In this document: piece by piece, positions 1 through 5,846 of the stretch
Layout of the letters: every line of letters begins with the position of its first letter
Numbering within the stretch: position 1 is the stretch's first letter
Source: Candidatus Bathyarchaeota archaeon
GTDB lineage: Archaea > Thermoproteota > Bathyarchaeia > Bathyarchaeales > Bathyarchaeaceae
Reading direction: 5' to 3'
DNA length: 5,846 nt
Assembly (NCBI GenBank): GCA_029881555.1
Contig: JAOUMI010000040.1
Location: 1-5,846 of the forward strand
Made by a program: the position numbers and the translations under genes
Notes under the pieces: model-generated
The model's database searches: none
Seen by the model: the letters and a program-made list of their open reading frames with translations, nothing else
What the model was told of the DNA's origin: nothing

Positions 1-1
1 G

Positions 2-145
2 GATCCGGTTCCGTTTACAATTTGCTCTCCTCTCATTGAACCAGATGATGTGAAATGCTTTGATGAGGTGTCTGCGAGGAAGGGTGGTTTCGGGTTCTTA
101 GAAAGAGGAGAACAATTCATGTCATTATTCGTAGTAGCTGAATAG
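2..145 (+). CDS. apgM: 2,3-bisphosphoglycerate-independent phosphoglycerate mutase, archaeal type (C-terminal end only)
   Basis: The frame is open from the left edge to a TAG at 143-145, giving 47 residues with no start in view, so this is the 3' end of a gene entering from outside. It begins DPVPFTI and continues through EPDDVKCFDEVSARKGG, FGFLERG and FMSLFVVAE. From memory, archaeal ApgM proteins end with the same layout: an ADPVPI-type strand, then DxVxxFxE, then a Gly-rich 'C/A-x-G-G-L-G' turn, then a 'G..(F/V)M..LL' helix. ApgM belongs to the alkaline phosphatase superfamily and interconverts 3- and 2-phosphoglycerate in glycolysis and gluconeogenesis. The catalytic metal-binding residues lie upstream and cannot be checked. 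The gene converges on the leftward membrane-protein gene, with 57 nt between the stops. The identification rests on a short C-terminal match, so another member of the superfamily is possible. Confidence 0.75.
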   Translation, partial: DPVPFTICSPLIEPDDVKCFDEVSARKGGFGFLERGEQFMSLFVVAE

Positions 146-202
146 CTTTTAGAGGGTTTCTGGTGTGTCAAAGTCTAGGGATCGCAACATTGAGCATATG
201 GT

Positions 203-781
203 CTACTTTTTTCTTGATATAGGTTGACTTTCAACCACACTTGAACCACACAAATTATGGAATAGAAAAAGGCGCGCGCGTAAAATACCTAGTTTTAGGC
301 ACAAAATAATTCCGTAAATAACAAAAGCAACAACAAAGCTAATCTCGCAGAAGCCATACATTAAGCCTCGAACACTGCCTTCACTAAGAAGAGGGTTCAA
401 GCCAAGCGGCCAAAATGGCTTTATGTCAGCGTAGAGAGGGGCGTCCAACAGGATGTGCGAGTAAACTCCAATCAATGCTCCTGCAAAAATTCTTGGAAAA
501 GAACGCTTTTGATCTAGCTTGAGAAAACGCAGTGGTATTTCTAAATGCTTCCTTATAGGAAAAATCACTACTGCTAAAACTAGGGACAGCAACGTACCGC
601 CAACAAAGGAATGCAGGAAACCATGCATTGGAAAAGGCCAGTTGGGAAACCACATCATTGCTGCCGCAGCTTCTATATCGGGAACGATACTGCCAAGCAG
701 AAGTGCTGGCAAGTCCATAAACCATAGTAGGACTAGCGCAAGAACAAGTGCAGGACCGAGATGAAATGGAGTAAGAGGCAT
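203..781 (-). CDS. small integral membrane protein, membrane-bound metal-dependent hydrolase-like
   Basis: A 192-residue protein starting MPLTPFHLGP, a start I associate with archaeal membrane proteins annotated as metal-dependent hydrolases (DUF457/YbcI-like or DUF4184-like). Four hydrophobic segments lie at about 10-33, 58-76, 96-113 and 141-165. Polar residues in or beside these segments form a plausible metal site: H7, D35 (SIVPDIE), H53 and H57 (HGFLHS), H109 and D113 (SHILLDA). The spacing of HGFLHS and SHxxLD fits the family, but no substrate is established for it. The last 25 or so residues are positively charged and low in complexity, and look like a variable tail. There is no Shine-Dalgarno motif before the ATG. 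The gene lies 52 nt after serB on the same strand and may be read through from it; it shows no pathway link to the amino-acid genes. The family call is moderate and the function unknown. Confidence 0.7.
   Translation of the reverse strand: MPLTPFHLGPALVLALVLLWFMDLPALLLGSIVPDIEAAAAMMWFPNWPFPMHGFLHSFVGGTLLSLVLAVVIFPIRKHLEIPLRFLKLDQKRSFPRIFAGALIGVYSHILLDAPLYADIKPFWPLGLNPLLSEGSVRGLMYGFCEISFVVAFVIYGIILCLKLGILRARLFLFHNLCGSSVVESQPISRKK
207..212 (+). terminator. T-run, possible terminator for the rightward apgM gene
   Basis: TTTTTT followed by CTTG lies about 60 nt past the apgM stop on the plus strand. Archaeal transcription commonly ends at short T-runs without a strong hairpin, and this is the only T-run of six in the convergent gap. 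It overlaps the last codons of the leftward gene (its two final Lys codons). There is no convincing stem just before it, so support is weak. Confidence 0.3.
222..236. repeat. short hairpin (6-bp perfect stem, 3-nt loop) at the 3' end of the membrane-protein gene
   Basis: GGTTGA at 222-227 and TCAACC at 231-236 pair perfectly around CTT. It falls inside the variable C-terminal tail of the leftward gene, just before its stop, and about 10 nt after the T-run at 207-212 in plus-strand order. Beside it the octamer AACCACAC occurs twice with an 11-nt period (233-240 and 244-251). On the minus strand the hairpin is not followed by a T-run, so a bacterial-style intrinsic terminator is not supported. 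It may be chance or an mRNA-end structure. Confidence 0.4.
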
Positions 782-823
782 CTACTTTAGTGATTGAATT
801 TCACTGTTTAATCAATTTTGGGG

Positions 824-829
824 TATAAT
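824..829 (-). promoter_or_regulatory. possible TATA box for the membrane-protein gene
   Basis: Read leftward, the 52-nt gap after serB contains GATTATACCCC, with ATTATA at 829-824. Its centre is about 46 nt before the ATG at 781. An archaeal start site about 25 nt downstream would leave a leader of roughly 20 nt, and the lack of a Shine-Dalgarno motif fits a short leader. No clear BRE element is seen next to it, and AT-rich gaps produce such matches often. Confidence 0.25.
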
Positions 830-833
830 CTTC

Positions 834-2039
834 TCAATTGCTAGAACCTTTAGAGAAGACTTCCCTTAGCTTCTTTTCCGGGGCTCCTAGGCAGTAGAGT
901 ATGCCTGTTAGGTTCTCCTTTGTTATCACGCCGTCAGCTACCTTTTTAAGGATGTTTTTAGGATTGAGCGCTATTCCTAAACCCGAACTTTGGAGCATGA
1001 ATCGGTCGTTGGCGCCGTCTCCAACCGCAACGATTTCCTCCAACAAGAGGTTCTCTTTTCTAGCCAACCGCCTGATTATCTCGCCTTTCCGTCTGTCGTC
1101 GATTACGGGTTCCTCCACCTCGCCCGTCAATTTACCCTCCTTGATCACAAGTTTGTTGGCATAGGCATAGTCTATGCTAAGCTTCTTCTTTATCTGGTCA
1201 ACGAAGTACTTGAAACCTCCAGAGACTAAGGCAATCTTGAATCCTAACGCCTTGAGCGTGCTTATCAGTTCTTCTGCGCCCGGCGTGATTTCCAAGTTTT
1301 CTGCTATGGCTTCAAGAACCTCCACTTTCAAATCCTTTAACAATCTTGCACGTTCTCTGAGGGCTTGTCTGAAATCGATTTCACCGCTCATTGCTTTTCG
1401 CGTGATCTCCCTTACTTTTTCGCCTACTCCAGCGGCTTTGGCGAGTTCATCGATTACTTCGACGTCGATTAATGTGCTGTCTACGTCAAAAACTATCAGT
1501 CTCTTTGGTCTTTGAAATCCGTCCTCTGTCTGAACGACTACATCTTGTCCAACTTCGCCAGTCGCGTCTTCAAGCCCAATTCTGAAGTCTTCAAAGTTGG
1601 AGGGAAGATCGCTGAGGTCCATCGATATCTCCATGACGTTTAGCTCTCCTGAGGCAACCATCCTTATCCTCTCTATGTTCGCTTTTTTCTCGTACAGAAA
1701 CCTTGAAACTCTTGCGACGATGCCTGGCCGGTCCTTTCCAATGGTGGTTAACAAAGCAAGTTTCTTTTCGCCTTTGCGTCTCCCAGCAACATAGGGTTCT
1801 ATGATTAACTCTAAGCCTATCTTGCTTCCGATGCCCACTAACTGATCCTTGAGGTTTTCAACTGATATAACAGCGGTGCGACAGTCCACTATCATGAAAA
1901 TGGCGAAGAGTCCCCTCATGCTAAAAGCTTCGATGTCAACGATGTTTACGTTTGCACTGGCGATCGCGTCAGTTATCTCCGCGATCAGTCCTGGCTTGTC
2001 TTTTCCCGTTGCTGTGATTACGGCGAAGTCCATTGTCAC
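834..2039 (-). CDS. serB: phosphoserine phosphatase with two N-terminal ACT domains
   Basis: This enzyme hydrolyses phosphoserine to serine, the last step of the phosphorylated serine pathway. From the GTG chosen here the protein has 401 residues. ACT domain 1 spans about 3-80 (ITATGKDKPGLIAEITDAI) and ACT domain 2 about 93-170 (LLTTIGKDRPGIVARV). A HAD phosphatase domain fills the rest. All SerB motifs are present: DVDSTL with nucleophile D185 and acid/base D187, E194, R228 in ALRERARLLKDL, S273 in VSGG, K318 in RRKGE, and GDGANDR with D341 and D345. The Arg after GDGAND is odd, since Leu or Ile is usual there. The frame is open upstream to a GTG at 2081, but that has no ribosome-binding site. 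GAGGTG at 2050-2045 lies 5 nt before the GTG at 2039 and 11 nt before an ATG at 2033. ACT domains usually bind amino acids, so feedback by serine or another amino acid is inferred. Confidence 0.92.
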   Translation of the reverse strand: MTMDFAVITATGKDKPGLIAEITDAIASANVNIVDIEAFSMRGLFAIFMIVDCRTAVISVENLKDQLVGIGSKIGLELIIEPYVAGRRKGEKKLALLTTIGKDRPGIVARVSRFLYEKKANIERIRMVASGELNVMEISMDLSDLPSNFEDFRIGLEDATGEVGQDVVVQTEDGFQRPKRLIVFDVDSTLIDVEVIDELAKAAGVGEKVREITRKAMSGEIDFRQALRERARLLKDLKVEVLEAIAENLEITPGAEELISTLKALGFKIALVSGGFKYFVDQIKKKLSIDYAYANKLVIKEGKLTGEVEEPVIDDRRKGEIIRRLARKENLLLEEIVAVGDGANDRFMLQSSGLGIALNPKNILKKVADGVITKENLTGILYCLGAPEKKLREVFSKGSSN

Positions 2040-2044
2040 GTGAA

Positions 2045-2050
2045 CACCTC
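2045..2050 (-). promoter_or_regulatory. Shine-Dalgarno motif that sets the serB start
   Basis: GAGGTG, read leftward, matches the archaeal 16S tail complement GGAGGTGA. It sits 5 nt before GTG (2039-2037) and 11 nt before ATG (2033-2031), and lies inside the longer open frame that begins with GTG at 2081. Its presence argues that the first 14 codons of that longer frame are untranslated leader. Of the two starts, the GTG has the spacing closest to that of the leuB and leuA motifs in the same operon. Confidence 0.55.
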
Positions 2051-2099
2051 TATTTCTAAGTCTCTTTAACTGTTGAACCACTAATTTTCGTGTTTCGGT

Positions 2100-2921
2100 C
2101 TAGAATGTTTCGGCTGCTTTTGGGTAGGAGCCGAGAATTTTTACGAAGGCTGACTTATTTTCAAGGGCTTTCAGCGCTTCCTGACACCTTTTCTCAAGTC
2201 TGTGGCCTTCAAAATCTAGGTAGAAGTTGTATTCCCAGGGCTGTTGTTTCGTTGGTCTTGATTCGATTTTCGTTAGGTTTATGCCCCTCGAGGCAAACTC
2301 CTCAAGAGTGTGAAATAACGCGCCTGGAACGTGTTTAGTGGAAAAGATTATGGAGGTCTTGTCTTCGCCAGTGGGCGGCGAATCGTTTTTAGATAGGACG
2401 AAAAATCTCGTGTAGTTGTTCGGGTTGTCCGCTATTCCCTTAACAAGAGCTTTCATCCCGTAGATTTCCGCGGCTCTCTCACTGGCAATAGCTCCAGCGT
2501 CCATCAGACTCTTTTCCTTCATCATTTTCACGCTACCAGCAGTGTCGTAGGTTGGAATAAGCTCACAGCCCAAATCTTCTAGGAAACCCCTACACTGGGC
2601 CAAGGCTTGAGGATGGGAGTAAACCACTTTGACCGATTTCAACTCTGTTTTGGGGTTGGTTATGAGGCAGTGAACGATCCTGAGGATTGTCTCGCCGCAA
2701 ACCTTCAGGTCACGGGTTAAAAACAGGTCGTAGGTTTGGTTTACGCTTCCTTCTGTGGAGTTTTCGATGGGAACCACCCCATACAAGTTTTCTCCCTGTT
2801 CTACACTTTCAAAAACGTCAGATAGGTTTCTGCAGGGCTTCACTTCTGCTGAAGGGCCAAAAAAAGAGTAAACCGCGCTTTCACTGTAGGCTCCTATCTC
2901 ACCCTGAAAAGCGACTTTCAT
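2100..2921 (-). CDS. pheA: prephenate dehydratase (monofunctional, PDT plus ACT)
   Basis: This enzyme converts prephenate to phenylpyruvate, water and CO2 in phenylalanine synthesis. At 273 residues it has the usual length of a stand-alone prephenate dehydratase, with no chorismate mutase domain. The catalytic PDT domain covers about 1-180: FQGEIGAYSE at 5-14, VVPIENSTEGSV at 49-60, SHPQALAQC at 102-110, and NYTRFFVL at 169-176, which carries the catalytic Thr171. The C-terminal ACT domain (about 187-268) has the phenylalanine-binding signatures PGAL at 199-202 and ESRP at 220-223, so feedback inhibition by phenylalanine is expected. The ATG is preceded by GGCGGTGA at 2930-2923, a near-complete Shine-Dalgarno match placed very close to the start. 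The gene begins 15 nt after the leuA stop, consistent with cotranscription. Chorismate mutase and the aminotransferase must be encoded elsewhere. Confidence 0.95.
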   Translation of the reverse strand: MKVAFQGEIGAYSESAVYSFFGPSAEVKPCRNLSDVFESVEQGENLYGVVPIENSTEGSVNQTYDLFLTRDLKVCGETILRIVHCLITNPKTELKSVKVVYSHPQALAQCRGFLEDLGCELIPTYDTAGSVKMMKEKSLMDAGAIASERAAEIYGMKALVKGIADNPNNYTRFFVLSKNDSPPTGEDKTSIIFSTKHVPGALFHTLEEFASRGINLTKIESRPTKQQPWEYNFYLDFEGHRLEKRCQEALKALENKSAFVKILGSYPKAAETF

Positions 2922-2936
2922 TTCACCGCCACGCTC

Positions 2937-4493
2937 TCACTGTAGTTTGCGTCTCCTCAACAAAATTTTGTTAATGCCGTTTATCATCGCCTCAACACTA
3001 GCCATGACTATGTCTTCACGAGCAGCCCTCGCAGACATAACGTTTCCATCATTATCCTCAACCTTTATAACAACCTCAGCTATAGCGTCTGACCCCCCGG
3101 TTAGAGCCTCCAGCCGATACTCCTTTAATCGAACGTTCACCAGGTTAGCCGTGAGCTTTTGCACAGCCTTAACAGCAGCGTCCACAGGGCCTAAGCCCGT
3201 CTCGGCAGCCACGTATTCTTTCCCGTCCAAAACTAATTTCACTGAAGCCGTTGGGATGACCTTGATTCCAGTTACTACTGCCAGATCCTTCAAGTCAACA
3301 ATCTTCTCCTCTTTGACCACTCTCCCTGTAACGGCGCTGGTTATAGCCAACAAATCAGCGTCTGTCACAAGTTTGCCCTTGTCTCCCAGATACTTCACCC
3401 TTTCAACTATATCTCTTAATTGCTCCTTAGTGGGATGTACTCCCACTTCTTCCAACTCTGTTTTTATACCTCGGGTGCCCGCGTGTTTTCCAGCCACCAG
3501 TCTTCTCCTTCTCCCCACAAGCTCAGGTCTGATCGGTTCAAAGGTTCGGGGAACCACCGCAACTCCGCGGGTGTGGATGCCAGACTCGTGGACAAAGGCG
3601 TTTTCGCCCACGATTGCCTTGTTTGGTTGGATCGTGATCCCTGTTAGTCGGGAAACCAGATGTGAGGTTCCGTAGATCAGCTTGGTGTTTATCCCTGTTT
3701 TCAAGCCGTGAATCAGGTGAAGCGCCATCACAACCTCCTCCAACGCTGCGTTTCCAGCCCTCTCACCCAGCCCGTTCACGGCCACGTGAATTTGAGAGGC
3801 CCCACCTTCTACTCCTGCTAGAGAGTTTGCCACAGCCATTCCAAAGTCGTTGTGGCAGTGCACGCTTATGGGCACCTTCACCGTGGTTTTAACATCTTCA
3901 ATGAGCTTCCGCATGGCTGCTGGAGTCATCACACCCACCGTATCGGGGATGTTTATTCGGTCTGCTCCAGCCTCTTCAGCGGCGCTACATATTTGCTTCA
4001 AAAACTTCATGTCGGTTCTTGTGGCGTCCATGGGCGAAAACTCACACACCAACCCATGGTTCTTAATGTACTCCACAGACTCCACTGTCCTTGACAAAAC
4101 CTGTTCAGGCGTCAGACCCAGAGCGTGTTCCATCTGCACTTCCGAGGTGGAGATAAACGTGTGAACAGAATCAACTTCACATTCTACGGCTGCGTCAATA
4201 TCCTCCTTCATGGTGCGGGCGAGACCGCATATCTCGGCTTTCAGTCCGGCTTTAGCTATTTCCCTAACCGCCTTCTTCTCACCCTTTGAGGTTATCGGGG
4301 TGCCAGCCTCTATCACGTCCACACCCAACCTGTCGAGTTGTTGAGCTATCTCTAATTTCTCCTCCGGAGTGAGAGACACACCTGGGGTTTGCTCTCCGTC
4401 TCTAAGCGTGGTGTCAAACATCCGGACGTACGCTACGTCTTTAGGCTTCAAACTTCCAACCTCCAAACTAAATTTTCCTACATATTCCTTCAT
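2937..4493 (-). CDS. leuA: 2-isopropylmalate synthase (LeuA/CimA/AksA family)
   Basis: This enzyme condenses acetyl-CoA with 2-oxoisovalerate, the committed step of leucine synthesis. From the ATG that abuts the leuB stop it has 518 residues. A TIM-barrel (HMGL-like) domain spans about 25-285, with FDTTLRDGEQTPGVSLT at 26-42 (R31 and D32 catalytic), the metal-binding HCHND at 212-216 (H212, H214), and GLGERAGNA at 241-249 (N248). A linker region holds NAFVHESGIH (298-307) and GKHAG (335-339). The LeuA dimerisation/regulatory domain covers about 395-510 (GPVDAA, TGGSDA), so leucine feedback is expected. Methanogen citramalate synthase (CimA) and homocitrate synthase (AksA) are close relatives, and the substrate cannot be fixed by eye; leuB and leuD next door favour LeuA. 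The ATG has no Shine-Dalgarno motif, whereas a TTG at 4451 does; that start would give 504 residues. Confidence 0.9.
   Translation of the reverse strand: MKEYVGKFSLEVGSLKPKDVAYVRMFDTTLRDGEQTPGVSLTPEEKLEIAQQLDRLGVDVIEAGTPITSKGEKKAVREIAKAGLKAEICGLARTMKEDIDAAVECEVDSVHTFISTSEVQMEHALGLTPEQVLSRTVESVEYIKNHGLVCEFSPMDATRTDMKFLKQICSAAEEAGADRINIPDTVGVMTPAAMRKLIEDVKTTVKVPISVHCHNDFGMAVANSLAGVEGGASQIHVAVNGLGERAGNAALEEVVMALHLIHGLKTGINTKLIYGTSHLVSRLTGITIQPNKAIVGENAFVHESGIHTRGVAVVPRTFEPIRPELVGRRRRLVAGKHAGTRGIKTELEEVGVHPTKEQLRDIVERVKYLGDKGKLVTDADLLAITSAVTGRVVKEEKIVDLKDLAVVTGIKVIPTASVKLVLDGKEYVAAETGLGPVDAAVKAVQKLTANLVNVRLKEYRLEALTGGSDAIAEVVIKVEDNDGNVMSARAAREDIVMASVEAMINGINKILLRRRKLQ
4459..4464 (-). promoter_or_regulatory. 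Shine-Dalgarno motif inside the 5' end of leuA, favouring a TTG start
   Basis: GGAGGT, read leftward at 4464-4459, lies 7 nt before TTG at 4451-4449 (codon 15 of the long form). The upstream ATG at 4493 has no such motif. Starting at the TTG would give MKPKDVAYVRMFDTTLRDGE, close to the short leader that archaeal LeuA proteins usually have before the FDTTLRDGE motif. In the long form the same bases encode Leu-Glu-Val, so the match could be coincidence. Confidence 0.45.
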
Positions 4494-5531
4494 TTACACA
4501 ACCGTTTTTCCCACAATCTCCTCCGCAATGGCCTCCCCCACCTCCACCGTTTTGGCGTTTCCACCAAAATCTGGAACAGTTATTCCCTTGCGTAACGTCG
4601 CAACCACACTTTCCTCTATTGCCTCAGCCGCGGCTAAACATGTGGGATCACCATGTTGCTCACCTAACCAGTCGAGCATCATCTTCGCGGCAAGGATCAT
4701 GGAGCACGGGTTAGCCGTGTGCTTTCCAACTCTGCTCGGGGCCGACCCGTGAACCGGCTCGAACAGAGCGAATTTGTCTCCGACGTTTGCTCCAGGAGCC
4801 ATGCCTAAGCCTCCGACGAGTTGAGCAGCTTCATCTGAGAGGATGTCGCCAAACATGTTGGTTGTCACGATGACATCGAATGTCTGCGGCTCCTTGATTA
4901 TCCGCATAGCAGCGGCGTCGACGTACTGCTCGTTAAAAGCTATGTCCGGATACTGCTTGGCTACTTTTCTGCAAACTTCTGCGAAGAGACCGCAGGTTAC
5001 CCTCATAACGTTTGCTTTGTGGACGGCTGTGACCCTTTTCTTTTTGTTTCGTCTCCTTGCCAGCTCGAAGGCTTTCCTCGCTATTCGTTCGCTTCCCTTC
5101 CTCGTTATGACTCTCAAGCAGATGGCGGTGTCGTCTAAAGCAAACTCTAGGCCCCTGTAAACTCCTTCAGTGTTCTCCCTCACAAACACGAAGTCTACGT
5201 CAGGTCTCACGCACGGGACTGATGGATAAGCCTTTACGGGTCGAATGTTGGCGTAAAGATCAAACATGAGCCTCAACTTCACGATGACATCGGCTGCCGT
5301 TTCGCCTACTGGGCCCTTCAGGCATGCGTGAGAGGCTTTTATAGTCTCCACGGTTTCCTCTGGAAGGGCTACACCTCTCCGCTTGAAACACTCGTCGCCA
5401 GCCTCTACCTCAACCATGCTTAAGTCCAACCCAAACCTCTTTTGAACGGCTTCTAGAACCTTCAGTGTCGTTTCGGTGAGTTCGGGTCCAATCCCGTCGC
5501 CTGAAATAAGAGCTATCTTGTAGTCCCTCAT
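4494..5531 (-). CDS. leuB: 3-isopropylmalate dehydrogenase (archaeal LeuB/AksF type)
   Basis: This NAD-dependent enzyme oxidises and decarboxylates 3-isopropylmalate to 2-oxoisocaproate. The protein has 345 residues, normal for this beta-decarboxylating dehydrogenase family. Visible motifs are GDGIGPE (11-17), [12 protein letters not shown] ending at R87, [12 protein letters not shown] (91-102, R97), RENTEG (118-123), and HKANV (171-175). The family signature [19 protein letters not shown] spans 225-243 (D229 and D233 metal-binding), with FEPVHGSAP at 257-265 for coenzyme binding. The substrate-loop sequence closely resembles the methanogen LeuB I recall ([16 protein letters not shown]). AksF and homoisocitrate dehydrogenase share these motifs, so activity on longer or related substrates cannot be excluded. 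The ATG overlaps the leuD stop as ATGA, and GAGGT at 5540-5536 lies 4 nt upstream, which indicates translational coupling. The following leuA ATG abuts its TAA stop. Confidence 0.93.
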   Translation of the reverse strand: MRDYKIALISGDGIGPELTETTLKVLEAVQKRFGLDLSMVEVEAGDECFKRRGVALPEETVETIKASHACLKGPVGETAADVIVKLRLMFDLYANIRPVKAYPSVPCVRPDVDFVFVRENTEGVYRGLEFALDDTAICLRVITRKGSERIARKAFELARRRNKKKRVTAVHKANVMRVTCGLFAEVCRKVAKQYPDIAFNEQYVDAAAMRIIKEPQTFDVIVTTNMFGDILSDEAAQLVGGLGMAPGANVGDKFALFEPVHGSAPSRVGKHTANPCSMILAAKMMLDWLGEQHGDPTCLAAAEAIEESVVATLRKGITVPDFGGNAKTVEVGEAIAEEIVGKTVV

Positions 5532-5845
5532 TTCAACCTCTTCCTCAAGTGTTCTATGAGGCCTCCTTCATTCAATATCTCTAGGATAAACGCTGGAAGT
5601 TGGGTTGCATGAAGAGTTGAGTTTTTCAACTGGTTTTTTACCAAGCCCTTCTGCATGTCCACCGTTAACTCGTCGCCTTCTTCAACCTTGCTCGAAATCC
5701 CGTGGCATTCAAGCACTGGCAAGCCGATGTTTATGGAGTTTCTGTAAAAGATGCGGGCGAAGGACTCCGCAAGCACACACCTCACGCCAGCGTGCTTAAG
5801 CGCCAGAGGCGCCTGCTCCCGACTAGAGCCGCAACCAAAGTTTCT
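5528..5845 (-). CDS. leuD: 3-isopropylmalate dehydratase small subunit (C-terminal part, cut by the window edge)
   Basis: LeuD pairs with LeuC to isomerise 2-isopropylmalate to 3-isopropylmalate in the aconitase superfamily swivel domain. The frame is open from the right edge to a TGA at 5530-5528, so 105 C-terminal residues are visible out of roughly 160-170 expected. It opens with [20 protein letters not shown], the hallmark LeuD motif, followed by [25 protein letters not shown] at 5785 could be mistaken for a start, but it is an internal Val codon because the conserved FGCGSSRE motif lies upstream in the same frame. The substrate-specificity loop near the N-terminus lies outside the window, so leucine-pathway LeuD cannot be told from AksE/citraconate-type paralogues. 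The stop overlaps the leuB start by 4 nt. A leuC gene would be expected upstream, beyond the right edge. Confidence 0.92.
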   Translation of the reverse strand, partial: RNFGCGSSREQAPLALKHAGVRCVLAESFARIFYRNSINIGLPVLECHGISSKVEEGDELTVDMQKGLVKNQLKNSTLHATQLPAFILEILNEGGLIEHLRKRLK

Positions 5846-5846
5846 T

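Noticed and set aside
146..202. Possible tRNA or small RNA in the convergent gap
   Set aside because: No acceptor-stem pairing, T-loop (GTTCRA) or other conserved tRNA element could be found, and the gap is only 57 nt.
426..764. Alternative frames of 81-99 codons overlapping the membrane-protein gene
   Set aside because: The 192-residue frame has the family start motif, membrane segments and conserved His/Asp residues; the others have none.
791..816. Inverted repeat ATTGA/TCAAT in the serB to membrane-protein gap
   Set aside because: Only 5 bp pair in an AT-rich region and no T-run follows on the transcribed strand, so it is not a supported terminator or operator.
2947..3675. A 242-codon open frame on the plus strand
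   Set aside because: It lies wholly opposite leuA, which has clear family motifs throughout. The Ser/Thr-rich, motif-free translation is typical of an antisense shadow.
3850..4164. Plus-strand open frames of 76-127 codons opposite leuA and leuB
   Set aside because: They have no recognisable motifs and mirror the conserved coding strand.
5528..5785. An 85-residue leuD starting at GTG 5785
   Set aside because: The same frame continues upstream with the conserved FGCGSSRE motif to the window edge, so the GTG is internal.
5605..5799. A 64-codon plus-strand frame opposite leuD
   Set aside because: It is an antisense shadow with no motif.

Overview
The window looks like ordinary chromosomal DNA from an archaeon of moderate GC content. 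The leucine-pathway enzymes resemble the archaeal types known from methanogens: a LeuB with a RENTEG motif and a [10 protein letters not shown] stretch, and a LeuA with FDTTLRDGEQTPGVSLT. The far left edge holds the C-terminal end of what appears to be an archaeal-type (ApgM) 2,3-bisphosphoglycerate-independent phosphoglycerate mutase. Several starts have Shine-Dalgarno-like GGAGGT/GAGGTG motifs. The lineage cannot be fixed from sequence reading alone; an uncultured Thermoproteota/Bathyarchaeia-like lineage is a guess. The first six bases are GGATCC, so the left edge may be a BamHI cloning junction, although this can also occur by chance.

Layout: a short rightward gene end (apgM, 2-145) converges on a long leftward block that fills the rest of the window. 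In transcription order (right to left) the block is leuD (3' part only, cut by the right edge), leuB, leuA, pheA, serB, then a small membrane-protein gene of the metal-dependent hydrolase type. The first five are packed like an operon: leuD and leuB overlap by 4 nt (ATGA), leuB and leuA abut (TAAATG), leuA and pheA are 15 nt apart, and pheA and serB are separated by at most about 60 nt. The membrane-protein gene follows after 52 nt, possibly with its own weak promoter.

Function: LeuA, LeuD and LeuB carry out the condensation, isomerisation and oxidative decarboxylation steps of leucine synthesis. The same families also serve the citramalate route to isoleucine and the chain-elongation route to coenzyme B. 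PheA makes phenylpyruvate from prephenate for phenylalanine, and SerB hydrolyses phosphoserine to serine. LeuA, PheA and SerB each carry a C- or N-terminal ligand-sensing region (LeuA dimerisation/regulatory domain, one ACT domain, two ACT domains), so the block is a compact amino-acid biosynthesis operon controlled largely at the protein level.

I found no tRNA or rRNA, CRISPR array, insertion sequence, phage gene or defence system. The points most worth checking are two genes whose best ribosome-binding sites point to non-ATG starts, the unlisted apgM end, the double-ACT SerB in a leu-phe operon, and a short imperfect repeat across the leuA/pheA junction. I do not see an undescribed system here.
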